Shown here: positions 43,689 through 52,138 of the stretch, piece by piece
Position numbering within the stretch: the first letter of the stretch is position 1
Layout of the letters: each line of letters begins with the position of its first letter
Source of the DNA: UJ101 sp965262705
Lineage (GTDB): Bacteria; Bacteroidota; Bacteroidia; Flavobacteriales; UJ101
NCBI GenBank assembly: GCA_965262705.1
Contig: OZ253556.1
Span: forward strand, 868,001 to 932,000
Direction of reading: 5' to 3'
DNA length: 64,000 bases
The notes under the pieces: generated by a model
Told to the model about the DNA's origin: nothing
Database searches by the model: none
Seen by the model: only the letters and a program-made list of their open reading frames with translations
Position numbers and translations under genes: made by a program

Positions 43689-43881
43689 AGACCGTTGCAG
43701 AACATGTAAAAAAGCATGAAAAAGAAAGCATCTAACTTCAAACTGCTTCCTTACTTCAATAGGCTCAGTAACCATCTCAAAGCTTCGACAGGCTCAGCTA
43801 CCGATAATTAAAATCCTCACAACCCAAAGGTTGCTCTGGTATTTAATTTTAGCTTACGCTGACTTGCAGTTCCTCGGTCTC
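43689..43881 (+). repeat. Composite GAGACC repeat overlapping the lysA stop
   Basis: It starts GAGACCGTTGCAGAACATGT. The nested block at about 43756-43803 contains CTTCAATAGGCTCAGTAACC and AGCTTCGACAGGCTCAGC. It ends TCGGTCTC at 43881. The last two bases with the next A form the lysA TGA (minus strand). Confidence 0.82.
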
Positions 43882-45109
43882 AACCTATTTCTATCTGATT
43901 GTTTAACAACTCTTCAAAAGATTGCCGTTTTCTAATAAGGTGTGCTTTACCTTCTATGATGAGTACCTCTGCGGGAAGTAACCGCGCATTGTAATTGCTT
44001 GCCATAGTGTGGCAATAGGCTCCTGCATTTTTAAAACACAAAATATCTCCCTCTTTTATTTCCTTTATTTTTCGATTGACGGCAAAGGTGTCTGCTTCAC
44101 AAATGTAGCCGACTACAGTATAAAATCGGTTGCGCCCATTCGGATTGGAAAGGTTAATAATTTCGTGATAAGAATCGTATAACATAGGGCGAATAAAATG
44201 ATTAAACCCGGAATTTACCCCCGCAAAAACAGTAGAGGTTGTTTGTTTTACTACGTTTGTTCGGGTAAGAAAATAACCGGCCTGACTTACTAAAAATTTG
44301 CCGGGTTCAAAGATTAAAGTAAGCTGGCTGCCATAGGTTTGGCAAAAAGTATTGAATCGCTCACCGAGTTTTTCTCCAAGCTCTTCTATATTGGTTTCAA
44401 CATCATTTTCGTTATAGGGCACTTTGAAACCGCTGCCGAAGTCTATATATTTTAATTGTTTAAACGATTGTGCAACCTTAAACAGGATTTCAGCTCCGTT
44501 TAGAAAAACGTCAATATCTAAAATATCAGATCCGGTGTGCATGTGAATGCCTTCTACATTCATTCCTGTATTAGAGATGATTCTTTTAACATGCGGCAGC
44601 TGGTAATAAGAGATACCAAATTTGGAATCAATGTGCCCAACGGATATTTTTGTATTGCCTCCAGCCATAATATGAGGGTTAATACGAATGCAAACGGGGT
44701 AATCAGGCAAATCGTGCCCAAACTGTTCTAAAATAGAAAGATTATCAATATTTATTTTCACGCCTAGACGTGCGGCTTGTTTTAGTTCCTGAAGAGAAAC
44801 TCCATTAGGGGTAAATATAACTTCATCGGGTAAGAACCCTGCTTTTAACGCTAATTTTACCTCTTCAATAGAAACCGTATCTAATCCTGCACCCAAAGAT
44901 TTAAAATATTTTAAAACCGAAAGGTTAGAGAGCGCTTTGCAGGCATAGTTTAGCTGTAAGTTTTTAACTTTACTAAATGCATTGATCAATCGATTAAATT
45001 GCCTCTTCATTACTTCGGCATCATACACATATAAAGGGTCGTCATATTGCCTGACCAGCTGTTTTAAATCAATTTTTTGAACCTTATAAGTATTGTTTTC
45101 TAATTTCAT
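43880..45109 (-). CDS. lysA: Diaminopimelate decarboxylase
   Basis: PLP enzyme making lysine from meso-diaminopimelate, 409 residues. The PLP lysine is in NYACKALSN. Other motifs are GLDTVSIEEVKLAL, HMHTGSDI, the phosphate-binding FGSGFKVPY, the active-site region YICEADTFA and GAYCHTMASNYN. The stop codon (TGA) is built from the terminal GA of a repeat element, so the last residues after NQIEIG may have been altered by insertion. Transcribed alone. Confidence 0.95.
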   Translation of the reverse strand: MKLENNTYKVQKIDLKQLVRQYDDPLYVYDAEVMKRQFNRLINAFSKVKNLQLNYACKALSNLSVLKYFKSLGAGLDTVSIEEVKLALKAGFLPDEVIFTPNGVSLQELKQAARLGVKINIDNLSILEQFGHDLPDYPVCIRINPHIMAGGNTKISVGHIDSKFGISYYQLPHVKRIISNTGMNVEGIHMHTGSDILDIDVFLNGAEILFKVAQSFKQLKYIDFGSGFKVPYNENDVETNIEELGEKLGERFNTFCQTYGSQLTLIFEPGKFLVSQAGYFLTRTNVVKQTTSTVFAGVNSGFNHFIRPMLYDSYHEIINLSNPNGRNRFYTVVGYICEADTFAVNRKIKEIKEGDILCFKNAGAYCHTMASNYNARLLPAEVLIIEGKAHLIRKRQSFEELLNNQIEIG

Positions 45110-45191
45110 TTTAAAAAAATATCTCTTGCGAAAGTAGTAGTATTTTAAAAACGAAGTTAATTTTTTTATTTATTATTGTTTTTAACCCTAT

Positions 45192-45252
45192 GAGACCTTT
45201 GGATTAAGTTGACTTGCGGTTCAGTTATTAGAGTGCTTTTTGAAAAGGTCTC
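45192..45252. repeat. GAGACC fold-back repeat, short deleted copy (61 bp)
   Basis: GAGACCTTTGGATTAAGTTG ... GAGTGCTTTTTGAAAAGGTCTC. It ends 5 bp from the stop codon of the NlpC/P60 gene. Confidence 0.75.
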
Positions 45253-45257
45253 AAGTT

Positions 45258-45908
45258 TTAACTCTTACCGTTATAAGTAATAACTCTCCGGGCACTTACG
45301 TAACGTCTATTCCAATATGAATTGTCTAGTTTCGATACCATCACCCCTCGTGAAAAAGACGCATGAATAAAGGAACTTTTTACTCCGTTAGGTGTTAAAA
45401 TAATGCCAACGTGAGATACCCGTCTCCCTCCTTTTGTGGCAAAAAATACTAAATCTCCGCGTTTTAACTGATTTTTAGTAACCGGTTTCCCTTTTTTAGC
45501 TTGTTCTTTTGAGTTTCGAGGAAGAAGAATATCATTAGCAGCAAACGATTTTTGAACCAGACCCGAACAATCCATACCCCTGCGAGTAGACCCTCCGTAA
45601 CGATAAGGAACCCCGAGATAAGTTATTGCCGTAGATAATATCTTTTGTGCTTTTTGATTCATCATACGGGCTTTTATTTCACGAGCCCTTACATTTTCTC
45701 GTAATATTTTTTCTGCTTTTTCTTCTGCTTTTAATGGATTTGAGGGGGCTTTAATCAAGTTTTCATATAGCTTGATTCGTGCAGCAATTTCAGTATTATC
45801 TGTCTTTTGTTTTTTTGTACTTTGAACAACATAATTAGATGCACAACTTCCTAAAATAAATAGTAATAATAAGCCGCTGACTTTACCGCGATAGAGGATT
45901 GCTATCAT
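45258..45908 (-). CDS. NlpC/P60 cell-wall hydrolase lipoprotein
   Basis: 216 residues. Lipobox FILGSC near residue 22. The C-terminal NlpC/P60 domain has the catalytic Cys in RGMDCSGLVQKSF, His in RRVSHVGIIL and third residue in SFIHASFSRG. It probably cleaves D-Glu-meso-DAP bonds in peptidoglycan remodelling, in the periplasm. I start at ATG 45908 rather than an upstream in-frame codon because a perfect -7 box sits just before it. Confidence 0.9.
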   Translation of the reverse strand: MIAILYRGKVSGLLLLFILGSCASNYVVQSTKKQKTDNTEIAARIKLYENLIKAPSNPLKAEEKAEKILRENVRAREIKARMMNQKAQKILSTAITYLGVPYRYGGSTRRGMDCSGLVQKSFAANDILLPRNSKEQAKKGKPVTKNQLKRGDLVFFATKGGRRVSHVGIILTPNGVKSSFIHASFSRGVMVSKLDNSYWNRRYVSARRVITYNGKS

Positions 45909-45913
45909 ATCGG

Positions 45914-45946
45914 CAAAGATAAAAAAATAAGCCAAAGGCTTGACAA
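45914..45946 (-). promoter_or_regulatory. Promoter of the NlpC/P60 gene, 5 nt before the ATG
   Basis: Minus-strand TTG (45944-45946), 22 bp, TATCTTTG (45914-45921), then CCGAT and the ATG. It overlaps the divergent tRNA-Glu promoter. Confidence 0.55.
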
Positions 45947-45969
45947 CTTTAAAAAAAGTTATATATTTG
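45940..45969 (+). promoter_or_regulatory. Promoter of tRNA-Glu and rpsT
   Basis: TTG (45940-45942), 19 bp, TATATTTG (45962-45969), 21 bp before the tRNA. Confidence 0.65.
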
Positions 45970-45990
45970 CAACCGCCAAAAAGGCACTTT

Positions 45991-46062
45991 GGCCCGTTCG
46001 TCTATCGGCTAGGACGCCAGGTTTTCATCCTGGTAAGAGGGGTTCGATTCCCCTACGGGCTA
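45991..46062 (+). tRNA. tRNA-Glu (anticodon TTC)
   Basis: 72-nt cloverleaf: acceptor GGCCCGT/ACGGGCT, anticodon arm CCAGGTTTTCATCCTGG with TTC in the 7-base loop, and T arm GGGGTTCGATTCCCC. CCA is not encoded. It lies 27 bp before rpsT. Confidence 0.95.
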
Positions 46063-46089
46063 CCTTTATAAAGATTTTAATATAAAATT

Positions 46090-46344
46090 ATGGCTAATCA
46101 TAAATCCGCATTAAAAAGAATCAGACAGTCTGAAACAAGGCGCTTAAGAAACAAGTTTCACCATAAATCAACACGTACGGCTATTAAAAAACTGCGAAAC
46201 GAAGAAGATAAAAAAACTGCAGAGGAACAATTTCCTAAGGTAGTTTCTATGATTGACCGCTTAGCAAAGAAAAATATTATTCATAAAAACAAAGCAGCTA
46301 ATTTAAAAAGCAAGTTAGCTAATAAAATAGCGCTTTTGAAATAA
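46090..46344 (+). CDS. rpsT: 30S ribosomal protein S20
   Basis: 84-residue basic helical protein binding 16S rRNA. The S20 pattern is clear: MANHKSALKRIRQSETRRLRNKFHHKSTRTAIKKLR at the N-terminus and KNIIHKNKAANLKSKLANKI at the C-terminus. Length is normal. It follows tRNA-Glu and may share its promoter. Confidence 0.96.
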   Translation: MANHKSALKRIRQSETRRLRNKFHHKSTRTAIKKLRNEEDKKTAEEQFPKVVSMIDRLAKKNIIHKNKAANLKSKLANKIALLK

Positions 46345-46353
46345 ACACAAGTG

Positions 46354-46412
46354 ATTTCAGTTACTACTCTCTTCCACTGAAATATTTCTTCTTCTTGTTC
46401 TTCTTTTTTTAA
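46354..46412 (+). terminator. Possible rpsT terminator
   Basis: ATTTCAGT (46354-46361) pairs with ACTGAAAT (46376-46383) over a 14-base loop and is followed by a T/C-rich tract to TCTTTTTTT. The stem is weak. Confidence 0.45.
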
Positions 46413-46516
46413 AGATAATGTATACCATCATTGTAAAAAGGTTTAATTAATATTGCTAAATATCAATAGATATTTTAAAAAAAGTTTATTGAAAAATCAT
46501 ACTAAAGAATATCCTC

Positions 46517-46559
46517 AATGCTTTCTTTCATACTTTTTTATTTATCGTGCACCGGTCTC
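46517..46559 (-). repeat. Left-end fragment of GAGACC repeat overlapping a stop codon
   Basis: GAGACCGGTGCACGATAAAT on the minus strand, then AAAAAAGTATGAAAGAAAGC. Its GA forms the TGA stop (46558-46560) of the DUF4837 gene. Confidence 0.7.
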
Positions 46560-47589
46560 ATTCTTTAAATAATTTGTAACTATCGAAAATAAAACTCAAT
46601 TCAGTCAATAAATCGCGTCGATAGAATACATTTCGAGCATTAGTATTTCCACTGGTAGAGACTAATACAAGACCATCAAACATAAAAAGCCTCTGGTTCT
46701 TTTTGTCTATGATTACGTAATTAACAAATGGGCCTCCTGCTACAAGATGTTTCATACTCCACAGTCCAGTTGTTTTATAAACGATCTCCTGATGGGTATT
46801 TTTAATGATTTCTGTATGCAAATACTCTTTTAATAAAGGCGCCGTTTGCATGTAGCTTCCCTCTTCAGAACCTTTTATATATTTTCGTCCGATTAAATCT
46901 CGCAATGCGATAACATTTTCAAGTGAAATCGTATCTAATGCATAAGGTTTTGTAACTACGGTAAAATCTGCACTTCGATTCCTCGTGCGATTACTCGCAT
47001 TATATTCATAGTGCACAAAATCTTTTTCGTGGTTTACTTTTAGAAATTTGGTTGGGATCTTAAAAGAGACTCCCATTTTTTTTAACTCCGATATCCCACT
47101 ATGATATTTTCCGGCATGCTCAATACGCCATTGTTTTTTATCGTTTCGATGAAATTGGCTAAAAATATTTTTTCTATTATCTATCAATATTTTTTGAATA
47201 GCTTGTAGATTTTCTCCCCAAACACGGACAACCGTTTGCCCGCTTGCGAAAACATCCTGCTCAAATTTTATTGCTGAAGCACCTTTACTCAACTGAATAA
47301 AATTAGGATACCGTTTATAACTTTGAGCAGCTTTCAGTGTAGGAAAATGAAGTAAGCTAAATTCGGGTTCCGAATAAAACATGCCTTTAACAGGTTGCAT
47401 AAACGTATCCAAAGAAAATTTTTTAAAGCCTATATCCCAGGTTTTTTGTGGTGCAATCATTACTATCTGATTAATTGGTGATACAACATTAAGCAATGAT
47501 TTTTTAGATTTTTTTTTTGAAGAAGAATTACATGAGAGAATAAAAATGGCTGAACCCATTGTGAGTAAAAGACCTAACCCTTTCTTCAT
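46558..47589 (-). CDS. DUF4837 lipoprotein
   Basis: 343 residues. Lipobox IFILSC near residue 20, then a lysine/serine linker. DUF4837 features include IVMIAPQKTWD, MQPVKGMFYSEPEFSLLHFP, FASGQTVVRVWGEN and GGPFVNYVIIDKKNQRLFMFDGLV. Function unknown; probably periplasmic or outer-membrane. It is the last gene of the envelope run and starts 4 bp after the transglycosylase stop. Its stop codon comes from a repeat element. Confidence 0.9.
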   Translation of the reverse strand: MKKGLGLLLTMGSAIFILSCNSSSKKKSKKSLLNVVSPINQIVMIAPQKTWDIGFKKFSLDTFMQPVKGMFYSEPEFSLLHFPTLKAAQSYKRYPNFIQLSKGASAIKFEQDVFASGQTVVRVWGENLQAIQKILIDNRKNIFSQFHRNDKKQWRIEHAGKYHSGISELKKMGVSFKIPTKFLKVNHEKDFVHYEYNASNRTRNRSADFTVVTKPYALDTISLENVIALRDLIGRKYIKGSEEGSYMQTAPLLKEYLHTEIIKNTHQEIVYKTTGLWSMKHLVAGGPFVNYVIIDKKNQRLFMFDGLVLVSTSGNTNARNVFYRRDLLTELSFIFDSYKLFKE

Positions 47590-47593
47590 ATCT

Positions 47594-49615
47594 TTATTTT
47601 TTAATTAACAACTTCTTGCCTACACGTATTACATTCGATGGTAAACGATTCCACTTTTTTATATTGCTGATAGAAACACGGTATTTTTTTGCAATGCTAC
47701 TCAATGATTCTCCCTTTCTAACGGTATGATAACTGTTTGAAGAGGATTTTTTAGAAGAAACGTTGTTATATAAAAGAATCTTTTGCCCAACTTTTAGCAA
47801 ATTAGACTTTAAACGGTTCCAATTCTTTATATTGCTGACAGAGACATGGTATTTTTTTGAAATACTACTTAATGATTCTCCCTTTCTAACGGTATGATAA
47901 CTGTTTGAAGAGGATTTTTTAGAAGAAGCGTTGTTATATAAAAGAATCTTTTGCCCAACTTTTAGCAAATTAGACTTTAAACGGTTCCAATTCTTTATAT
48001 TGCTGACAGAGACATGGTATTTTTTTGAAATACTACTTAATGATTCTCCCCGACGAACAATATGAGTCTTAGACTTGCTATTTCTTGAAGAGCCAGTGCT
48101 GCTCCTGGAATAAATAACCAACCGACTACCATATTTTAATTTGCTGCTCTTTAAGTGATTCCAACGCTTTATATCCCTAGTATATACATGATATTTTTTT
48201 GCAATAGAGTACAGAGATTCTCCACGCCTGACGGTATGATAATACTTTTTTCTGGTTGTTTTAGAACTCTTTATATAGCGGGAAACATTATATTTCTTAA
48301 CTGAATGAAAAATCGTTAATTGTTGCCCGGTAGTTATTGCAGCCGAGTCGGAAAGCTTGTTCCACTTTCTTATATCCGACGGGCTAACGTTATATACTTT
48401 GGCAATAGAATCTATGGTTTCATTTTTCTTTACCTGATATGTGGCTTTGATTTTTTCTATTTTGAATGCCCCGGCACTTCCTTTATTTGATATAGCAAAA
48501 GGCTTTTCATTTTTCGCTTCTACTTTGCCGGTAGCGAGGTAAATAGAATCTTCTAAACTGACAAAATTTTCTATATTTTTTCGAGGTAATCTCAGAATAT
48601 ACTGCTTATCTTGTCCTCGGGGAATAATATCATTCTTGTATTGAGGGTTTAGAAATTTAATTTTAGGAAGAGAGACCCCAGTAAAACTTGAGATCTGCTG
48701 AAATGATAATTTCTTTTTTATCCAAACCGTGTCCGTATCATATAGAGAAACATCTAAGCGAAGCGGCTTTAAGTGATGTTCTTTCGCATATTCAAATAAA
48801 TAGGTCATCGCGATAAATGAAGGAACATACGTTTGCGTTTCTTGAGGGAGATAGCGCCGAATGTTCCAATAATTTTTATATCCTCCTGACCTTCTAATGG
48901 CTTTATTTACATTTCCTTCACCGGAATTATACGCCGCTAAGACTAAATTCCAATCCCCATATATTTTATAATGTCGCTCAAAATATTGACACGCTGCTTC
49001 AGTCGATTTTAAGGGGTCCATACGTTCATCTACGTAGGAGTCAATTTTCAATCCATATAATTTTGCCGTTGAATAAATAAATTGCCATAATCCTATCGCT
49101 CCACGATTTGAACCTGCTCTTGGATTAAGGGCGGATTCAATAATCGCAAGATATTTAATTTCAATAGGAATGTCATATTTGGATAATTTATCTTCAAATA
49201 CAGGAAAGTAGTATTCGGCTAGTCCCATAACCTTTCCTAGCCAGCTGCCCATCTTTAAAAACCTATTGATATAAGCCTGCACTACATCGTTATAAGCTAT
49301 ATCAAGAGGCGTTTTCTCATTAAGTTTCTCAAGCCTTTGTTTTAGTATAAATGTATCGACGCTTCTATTGATATTAACACTATCGCTAACGGAATAATTG
49401 TTGTAAAGTAATGTCTGATTTAATAAATCTGCCCATCTCGAACTAATTTTATTTAAATATCTGTCATCCCATTCTGATAAATAAACCCGTTCATTTTTCG
49501 CAGATTCAACAACAATAGGAGAGATGCTTTTATCTCCAACTTCAGGATTAGGGACTTGAGCAACGGTGATAATAGTCGAAAAAAAAGTAAGTAAATAAAT
49601 AATGATTTTTCTCAT
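47594..49615 (-). CDS. LysM-containing lytic transglycosylase (MltD-like)
   Basis: 673 residues. A signal peptide runs to TVAQ. The SLT domain (about 125-270) has the catalytic Glu in AIIESALNPRAGSNRGAIGLWQFI, then VLAAYNSGEGNVNKAI. Five LysM peptidoglycan-binding modules follow (starting about residues 394, 458, 517, 573, 629), the last three nearly identical (GESLSSI(S/A)KKY). E. coli MltD has two LysM modules, so this one is expanded; a 168-bp tandem DNA duplication encodes the copies. It cleaves glycan strands during wall growth. Confidence 0.93.
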   Translation of the reverse strand: MRKIIIYLLTFFSTIITVAQVPNPEVGDKSISPIVVESAKNERVYLSEWDDRYLNKISSRWADLLNQTLLYNNYSVSDSVNINRSVDTFILKQRLEKLNEKTPLDIAYNDVVQAYINRFLKMGSWLGKVMGLAEYYFPVFEDKLSKYDIPIEIKYLAIIESALNPRAGSNRGAIGLWQFIYSTAKLYGLKIDSYVDERMDPLKSTEAACQYFERHYKIYGDWNLVLAAYNSGEGNVNKAIRRSGGYKNYWNIRRYLPQETQTYVPSFIAMTYLFEYAKEHHLKPLRLDVSLYDTDTVWIKKKLSFQQISSFTGVSLPKIKFLNPQYKNDIIPRGQDKQYILRLPRKNIENFVSLEDSIYLATGKVEAKNEKPFAISNKGSAGAFKIEKIKATYQVKKNETIDSIAKVYNVSPSDIRKWNKLSDSAAITTGQQLTIFHSVKKYNVSRYIKSSKTTRKKYYHTVRRGESLYSIAKKYHVYTRDIKRWNHLKSSKLKYGSRLVIYSRSSTGSSRNSKSKTHIVRRGESLSSISKKYHVSVSNIKNWNRLKSNLLKVGQKILLYNNASSKKSSSNSYHTVRKGESLSSISKKYHVSVSNIKNWNRLKSNLLKVGQKILLYNNVSSKKSSSNSYHTVRKGESLSSIAKKYRVSISNIKKWNRLPSNVIRVGKKLLIKK
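47703..48038. repeat. 168-bp tandem duplication within the LysM region
   Basis: Units 47703-47870 and 47871-48038 are almost identical, including silent sites (AACG versus AGCG is one difference). Each encodes one LysM module plus linker. Confidence 0.85.
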
Positions 49616-49686
49616 AAATATAGTATGAGCAACATGTTAGTTACCGCGGGCAGAAAAAAACTAATTTAAACGAATGATTAAACGAC

Positions 49687-49773
49687 GGCTTTGCAAAAAC
49701 ATATAAAAAATAATTATAGTGAAAGCATTTAGCTTACACCAACTTGCAGTTGCTAAAATACCCCTTGCAAAGC
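49687..49773 (+). repeat. Variant fold-back repeat with GGCTTTGCA ends
   Basis: GGCTTTGCAAAAACATATAA ... TAAAATACCCCTTGCAAAGC; the same variant termini as at 22424. It ends 10 bp from the tatA stop. Confidence 0.7.
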
Positions 49774-49783
49774 ATTCTAAAAA

Positions 49784-49984
49784 TTACTTTACCTCGTTAG
49801 TTTTATTTTTGCTTTCCGATTTTTCCTCTTCTTTAGCAGCATTCTTAAATTCTTTGATTCCTGAACCTAATCCTCTCATTAATTCAGGAATTTTTCTTCC
49901 GCCAAACAAAAGTAGTATCGCGATAGCAATCAGTAAAATTTCATTTCCTCCAAAAGAGAATAATAACATTGCCAGCCTTTCCAT
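49784..49984 (-). CDS. tatA: Twin-arginine translocase subunit TatA/E
   Basis: 66 residues. One N-terminal membrane helix (GGNEILLIAIAILLLFGGRKIPELMRGLG) with the FGxxKhPEL hinge, then an amphipathic helix and an acidic/lysine tail, as in TatA. It forms the pore for folded proteins with TatC (not in the window). It lies between EnvC and the transglycosylase, a usual flavobacterial order. Confidence 0.93.
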   Translation of the reverse strand: MERLAMLLFSFGGNEILLIAIAILLLFGGRKIPELMRGLGSGIKEFKNAAKEEEKSESKNKTNEVK

Positions 49985-50020
49985 TTCTTATAATTTTATT
50001 TCTTATAGCTTTATCTACTA

Positions 50021-50028
50021 CAAATTTA
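50021..50028 (-). promoter_or_regulatory. -7 box of tatA
   Basis: Minus-strand TAAATTTG, 36 bp before the tatA ATG. No -33 TTG at the right distance. Confidence 0.35.
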
Positions 50029-50054
50029 TATATTGCAAACTTACGAATTTTTAT

Positions 50055-51329
50055 CTAATTACAAATCCAATAAGCAGGATTTTGTTTAACCGAATTTTTC
50101 CATATCTGAAAGTTTAATATGTTTTTCCCTGTGGCTGAATCGGTATAAATCTCTCCTAACACCTGCTTTATCTTTACACTTTGTCCTTTACTAACGTATA
50201 TCTTACTAAGATTATTATATACAGAGAAGTAATTTCCATGTTGTACTAAAACCGCTTTATTGCCTCCAGGGATTGAAATAACGGCAGAAACTATTCCTTT
50301 AAAAACGGCTCTTGCAGCATTGCTCCCGGTAGTCTCTATATCAATCCCATCGTTATTTATATAAATATTTTTCAGCCCTTTATACGCGTGTTTACCAAAC
50401 CCTTGTGTGATTTTACCATTCGCTACCGGCCAGGGCAATTTTCCCTTATTAGCAGAGAAATCAGAAGCTAAAATCCTATCTTCTTTGGTCAATGCAGGCA
50501 TTGTATTACTTTTTCCCGAAGTAGATATTTTTCGTTTTGTTTTTGCATTTTTTTTAGCCTTTTCTCTTGCAAGTTGGGCTTCTTTTGCTGCTTTTTCTTT
50601 AGCAATACGAATTTCTTCTTTGATGATCGCCTTAATCTGAGATTGTATTTTTCTGGCTTGAGTCTCTTTTTTCTGAATTTGTTTTATAATGATCTCTTTA
50701 TTTGCTTCTAATTTAACCAGTGCTTCTTTTTGTTCTTGCCTTTCTGCATCTATTTTTAACTTTTCTGCTTTTCGTGCGGTCAATAATTTTTCTTTATCCG
50801 CTTTTTCTTCGCTTAGTTCTAGTACCTGTTTTTTTATCGCATCTTCTTTACTATTTATTTCAAAAACCTGTTTTTTTCTATAATTCCCATAGGCTTTAAA
50901 GTACTGGTACCGGCGATACATTTGTGAAAAATTCTTTGCAGAAAGAATAAAAAGCAACGAATGAGTCTCGTGCCTTCGCTTATACGCATTTAAAAGTACT
51001 CGCTTATATTGTGCTTTTAATCCTGCTACTTCTGCTTTTAATTGCTTTAAACGGATTTGCTTTTCTTCAATAGTGGTTTGAACAATGTTTTTTTCCTGTA
51101 TAATATTTTGTATGATCTTCTCACGAACTTGTATTTTTTGCTGCAACAAATCAATATCATCAATTAAAGTTTCCGTTGTTTTTTTATTTCTTGCTAATCG
51201 GGTGTTGAGTTGTACAATTTCTATTCGCAGTTTTTTGTTCTCTGCTTGCAGTTTTTCTTTCCTACTTTGAGAAAATAAAAAGCCTGAAAAAAGAAAACCA
51301 AACCCTAGCACAAAAAAAAATCGTTTCAT
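50055..51329 (-). CDS. EnvC-like murein hydrolase activator
   Basis: 424 residues. A signal peptide runs to FLFSQ, then a long coiled coil (about 20-270), then a LytM/M23-like domain (ITQGFGKHAYKGLKNIYINNDGIDIETT...). The metal-binding residues of active M23 enzymes are replaced (NFQIW where HxE/HxH is expected), as in EnvC, which activates amidases instead of cutting itself. It acts in the periplasm in cell separation. It overlaps the DUF4292 gene by one base. Confidence 0.9.
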   Translation of the reverse strand: MKRFFFVLGFGFLFSGFLFSQSRKEKLQAENKKLRIEIVQLNTRLARNKKTTETLIDDIDLLQQKIQVREKIIQNIIQEKNIVQTTIEEKQIRLKQLKAEVAGLKAQYKRVLLNAYKRRHETHSLLFILSAKNFSQMYRRYQYFKAYGNYRKKQVFEINSKEDAIKKQVLELSEEKADKEKLLTARKAEKLKIDAERQEQKEALVKLEANKEIIIKQIQKKETQARKIQSQIKAIIKEEIRIAKEKAAKEAQLAREKAKKNAKTKRKISTSGKSNTMPALTKEDRILASDFSANKGKLPWPVANGKITQGFGKHAYKGLKNIYINNDGIDIETTGSNAARAVFKGIVSAVISIPGGNKAVLVQHGNYFSVYNNLSKIYVSKGQSVKIKQVLGEIYTDSATGKNILNFQIWKNSVKQNPAYWICN

Positions 51330-52138
51330 TAAAAATCAATTTTTTCGTATCCTGTTTCAGGCAATTTAAACGGCGTTTGAATAGATGTATTTAGCTTAAT
51401 AAAACGATGCTCCATAATGACTTCTATGTTTTCTTTCCCAGAAACTTTTATTCTCATATTTTTAGGAAAATGTTGTCCATTAATTAATTCAAAATTGCTG
51501 TAAGAAACTTCAATCTTTGTTTGCGAATCAGGCTTGGTAAACCATTCTCTAATTACTGAAAAATTATGATTCAACTCAATGATTCGAGTAAGTTCTTCCA
51601 CTGATTGACGCTGAAGTAACTCCTCATTCTTTTTATAAGATAGACGGTATCCTTCTGGTATGATTTTAAGATTGTAATCCTTCAAATTTATTTTAAAAAG
51701 CGGTCGACCGGTGAGCAAAAATTCAATTTGCTCAAAACTTAAATTTTGTAATTGTACTCTTTTTTCAAGAAAAGCATAATCTGAATCAAAATAAATTTTT
51801 TTAGGGAATTTTGCATACCCCTTAGCACCATTGGGTGTAATCAATACACGACCAATTGGAAAGATAAATGAACCATCAGCCCAAATAATCTTATGATTTC
51901 TAATACGTGTTTGAAGGCTTATTTTTGGCAAATGCTTTCTGTTTTTGATGTATTGTAAACGACTATTGAATACAAGCGTTGAGTCGTGTATTTTAGTTTT
52001 TTCTATATGATTTAAAATCGTTGTAAAATTTTTTAATAAAATTTTCTCATCCCTTTTCTTATCTCGTTTTTTATAGGTAGCGCAACCGGTTAAAAATATT
52101 AGGAAAAAAAACGTGTAAATTATTTTTTTAATCATCAT
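51329..52138 (-). CDS. DUF4292 lipoprotein
   Basis: 269 residues. Lipobox IFLTGC near residue 18. The beta-rich body (FNSRLQYIKNRKHLPKISLQTRIRNHKIIWADGSFIFPIGRVLITPNGAKGY) resembles the LolA/LolB-like fold reported for DUF4292, so a role in lipoprotein or lipid handling is possible but unproven. It overlaps the nucleotidyltransferase by 4 bp upstream and EnvC by 1 bp downstream, showing translational coupling. Confidence 0.88.
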   Translation of the reverse strand: MMIKKIIYTFFFLIFLTGCATYKKRDKKRDEKILLKNFTTILNHIEKTKIHDSTLVFNSRLQYIKNRKHLPKISLQTRIRNHKIIWADGSFIFPIGRVLITPNGAKGYAKFPKKIYFDSDYAFLEKRVQLQNLSFEQIEFLLTGRPLFKINLKDYNLKIIPEGYRLSYKKNEELLQRQSVEELTRIIELNHNFSVIREWFTKPDSQTKIEVSYSNFELINGQHFPKNMRIKVSGKENIEVIMEHRFIKLNTSIQTPFKLPETGYEKIDF

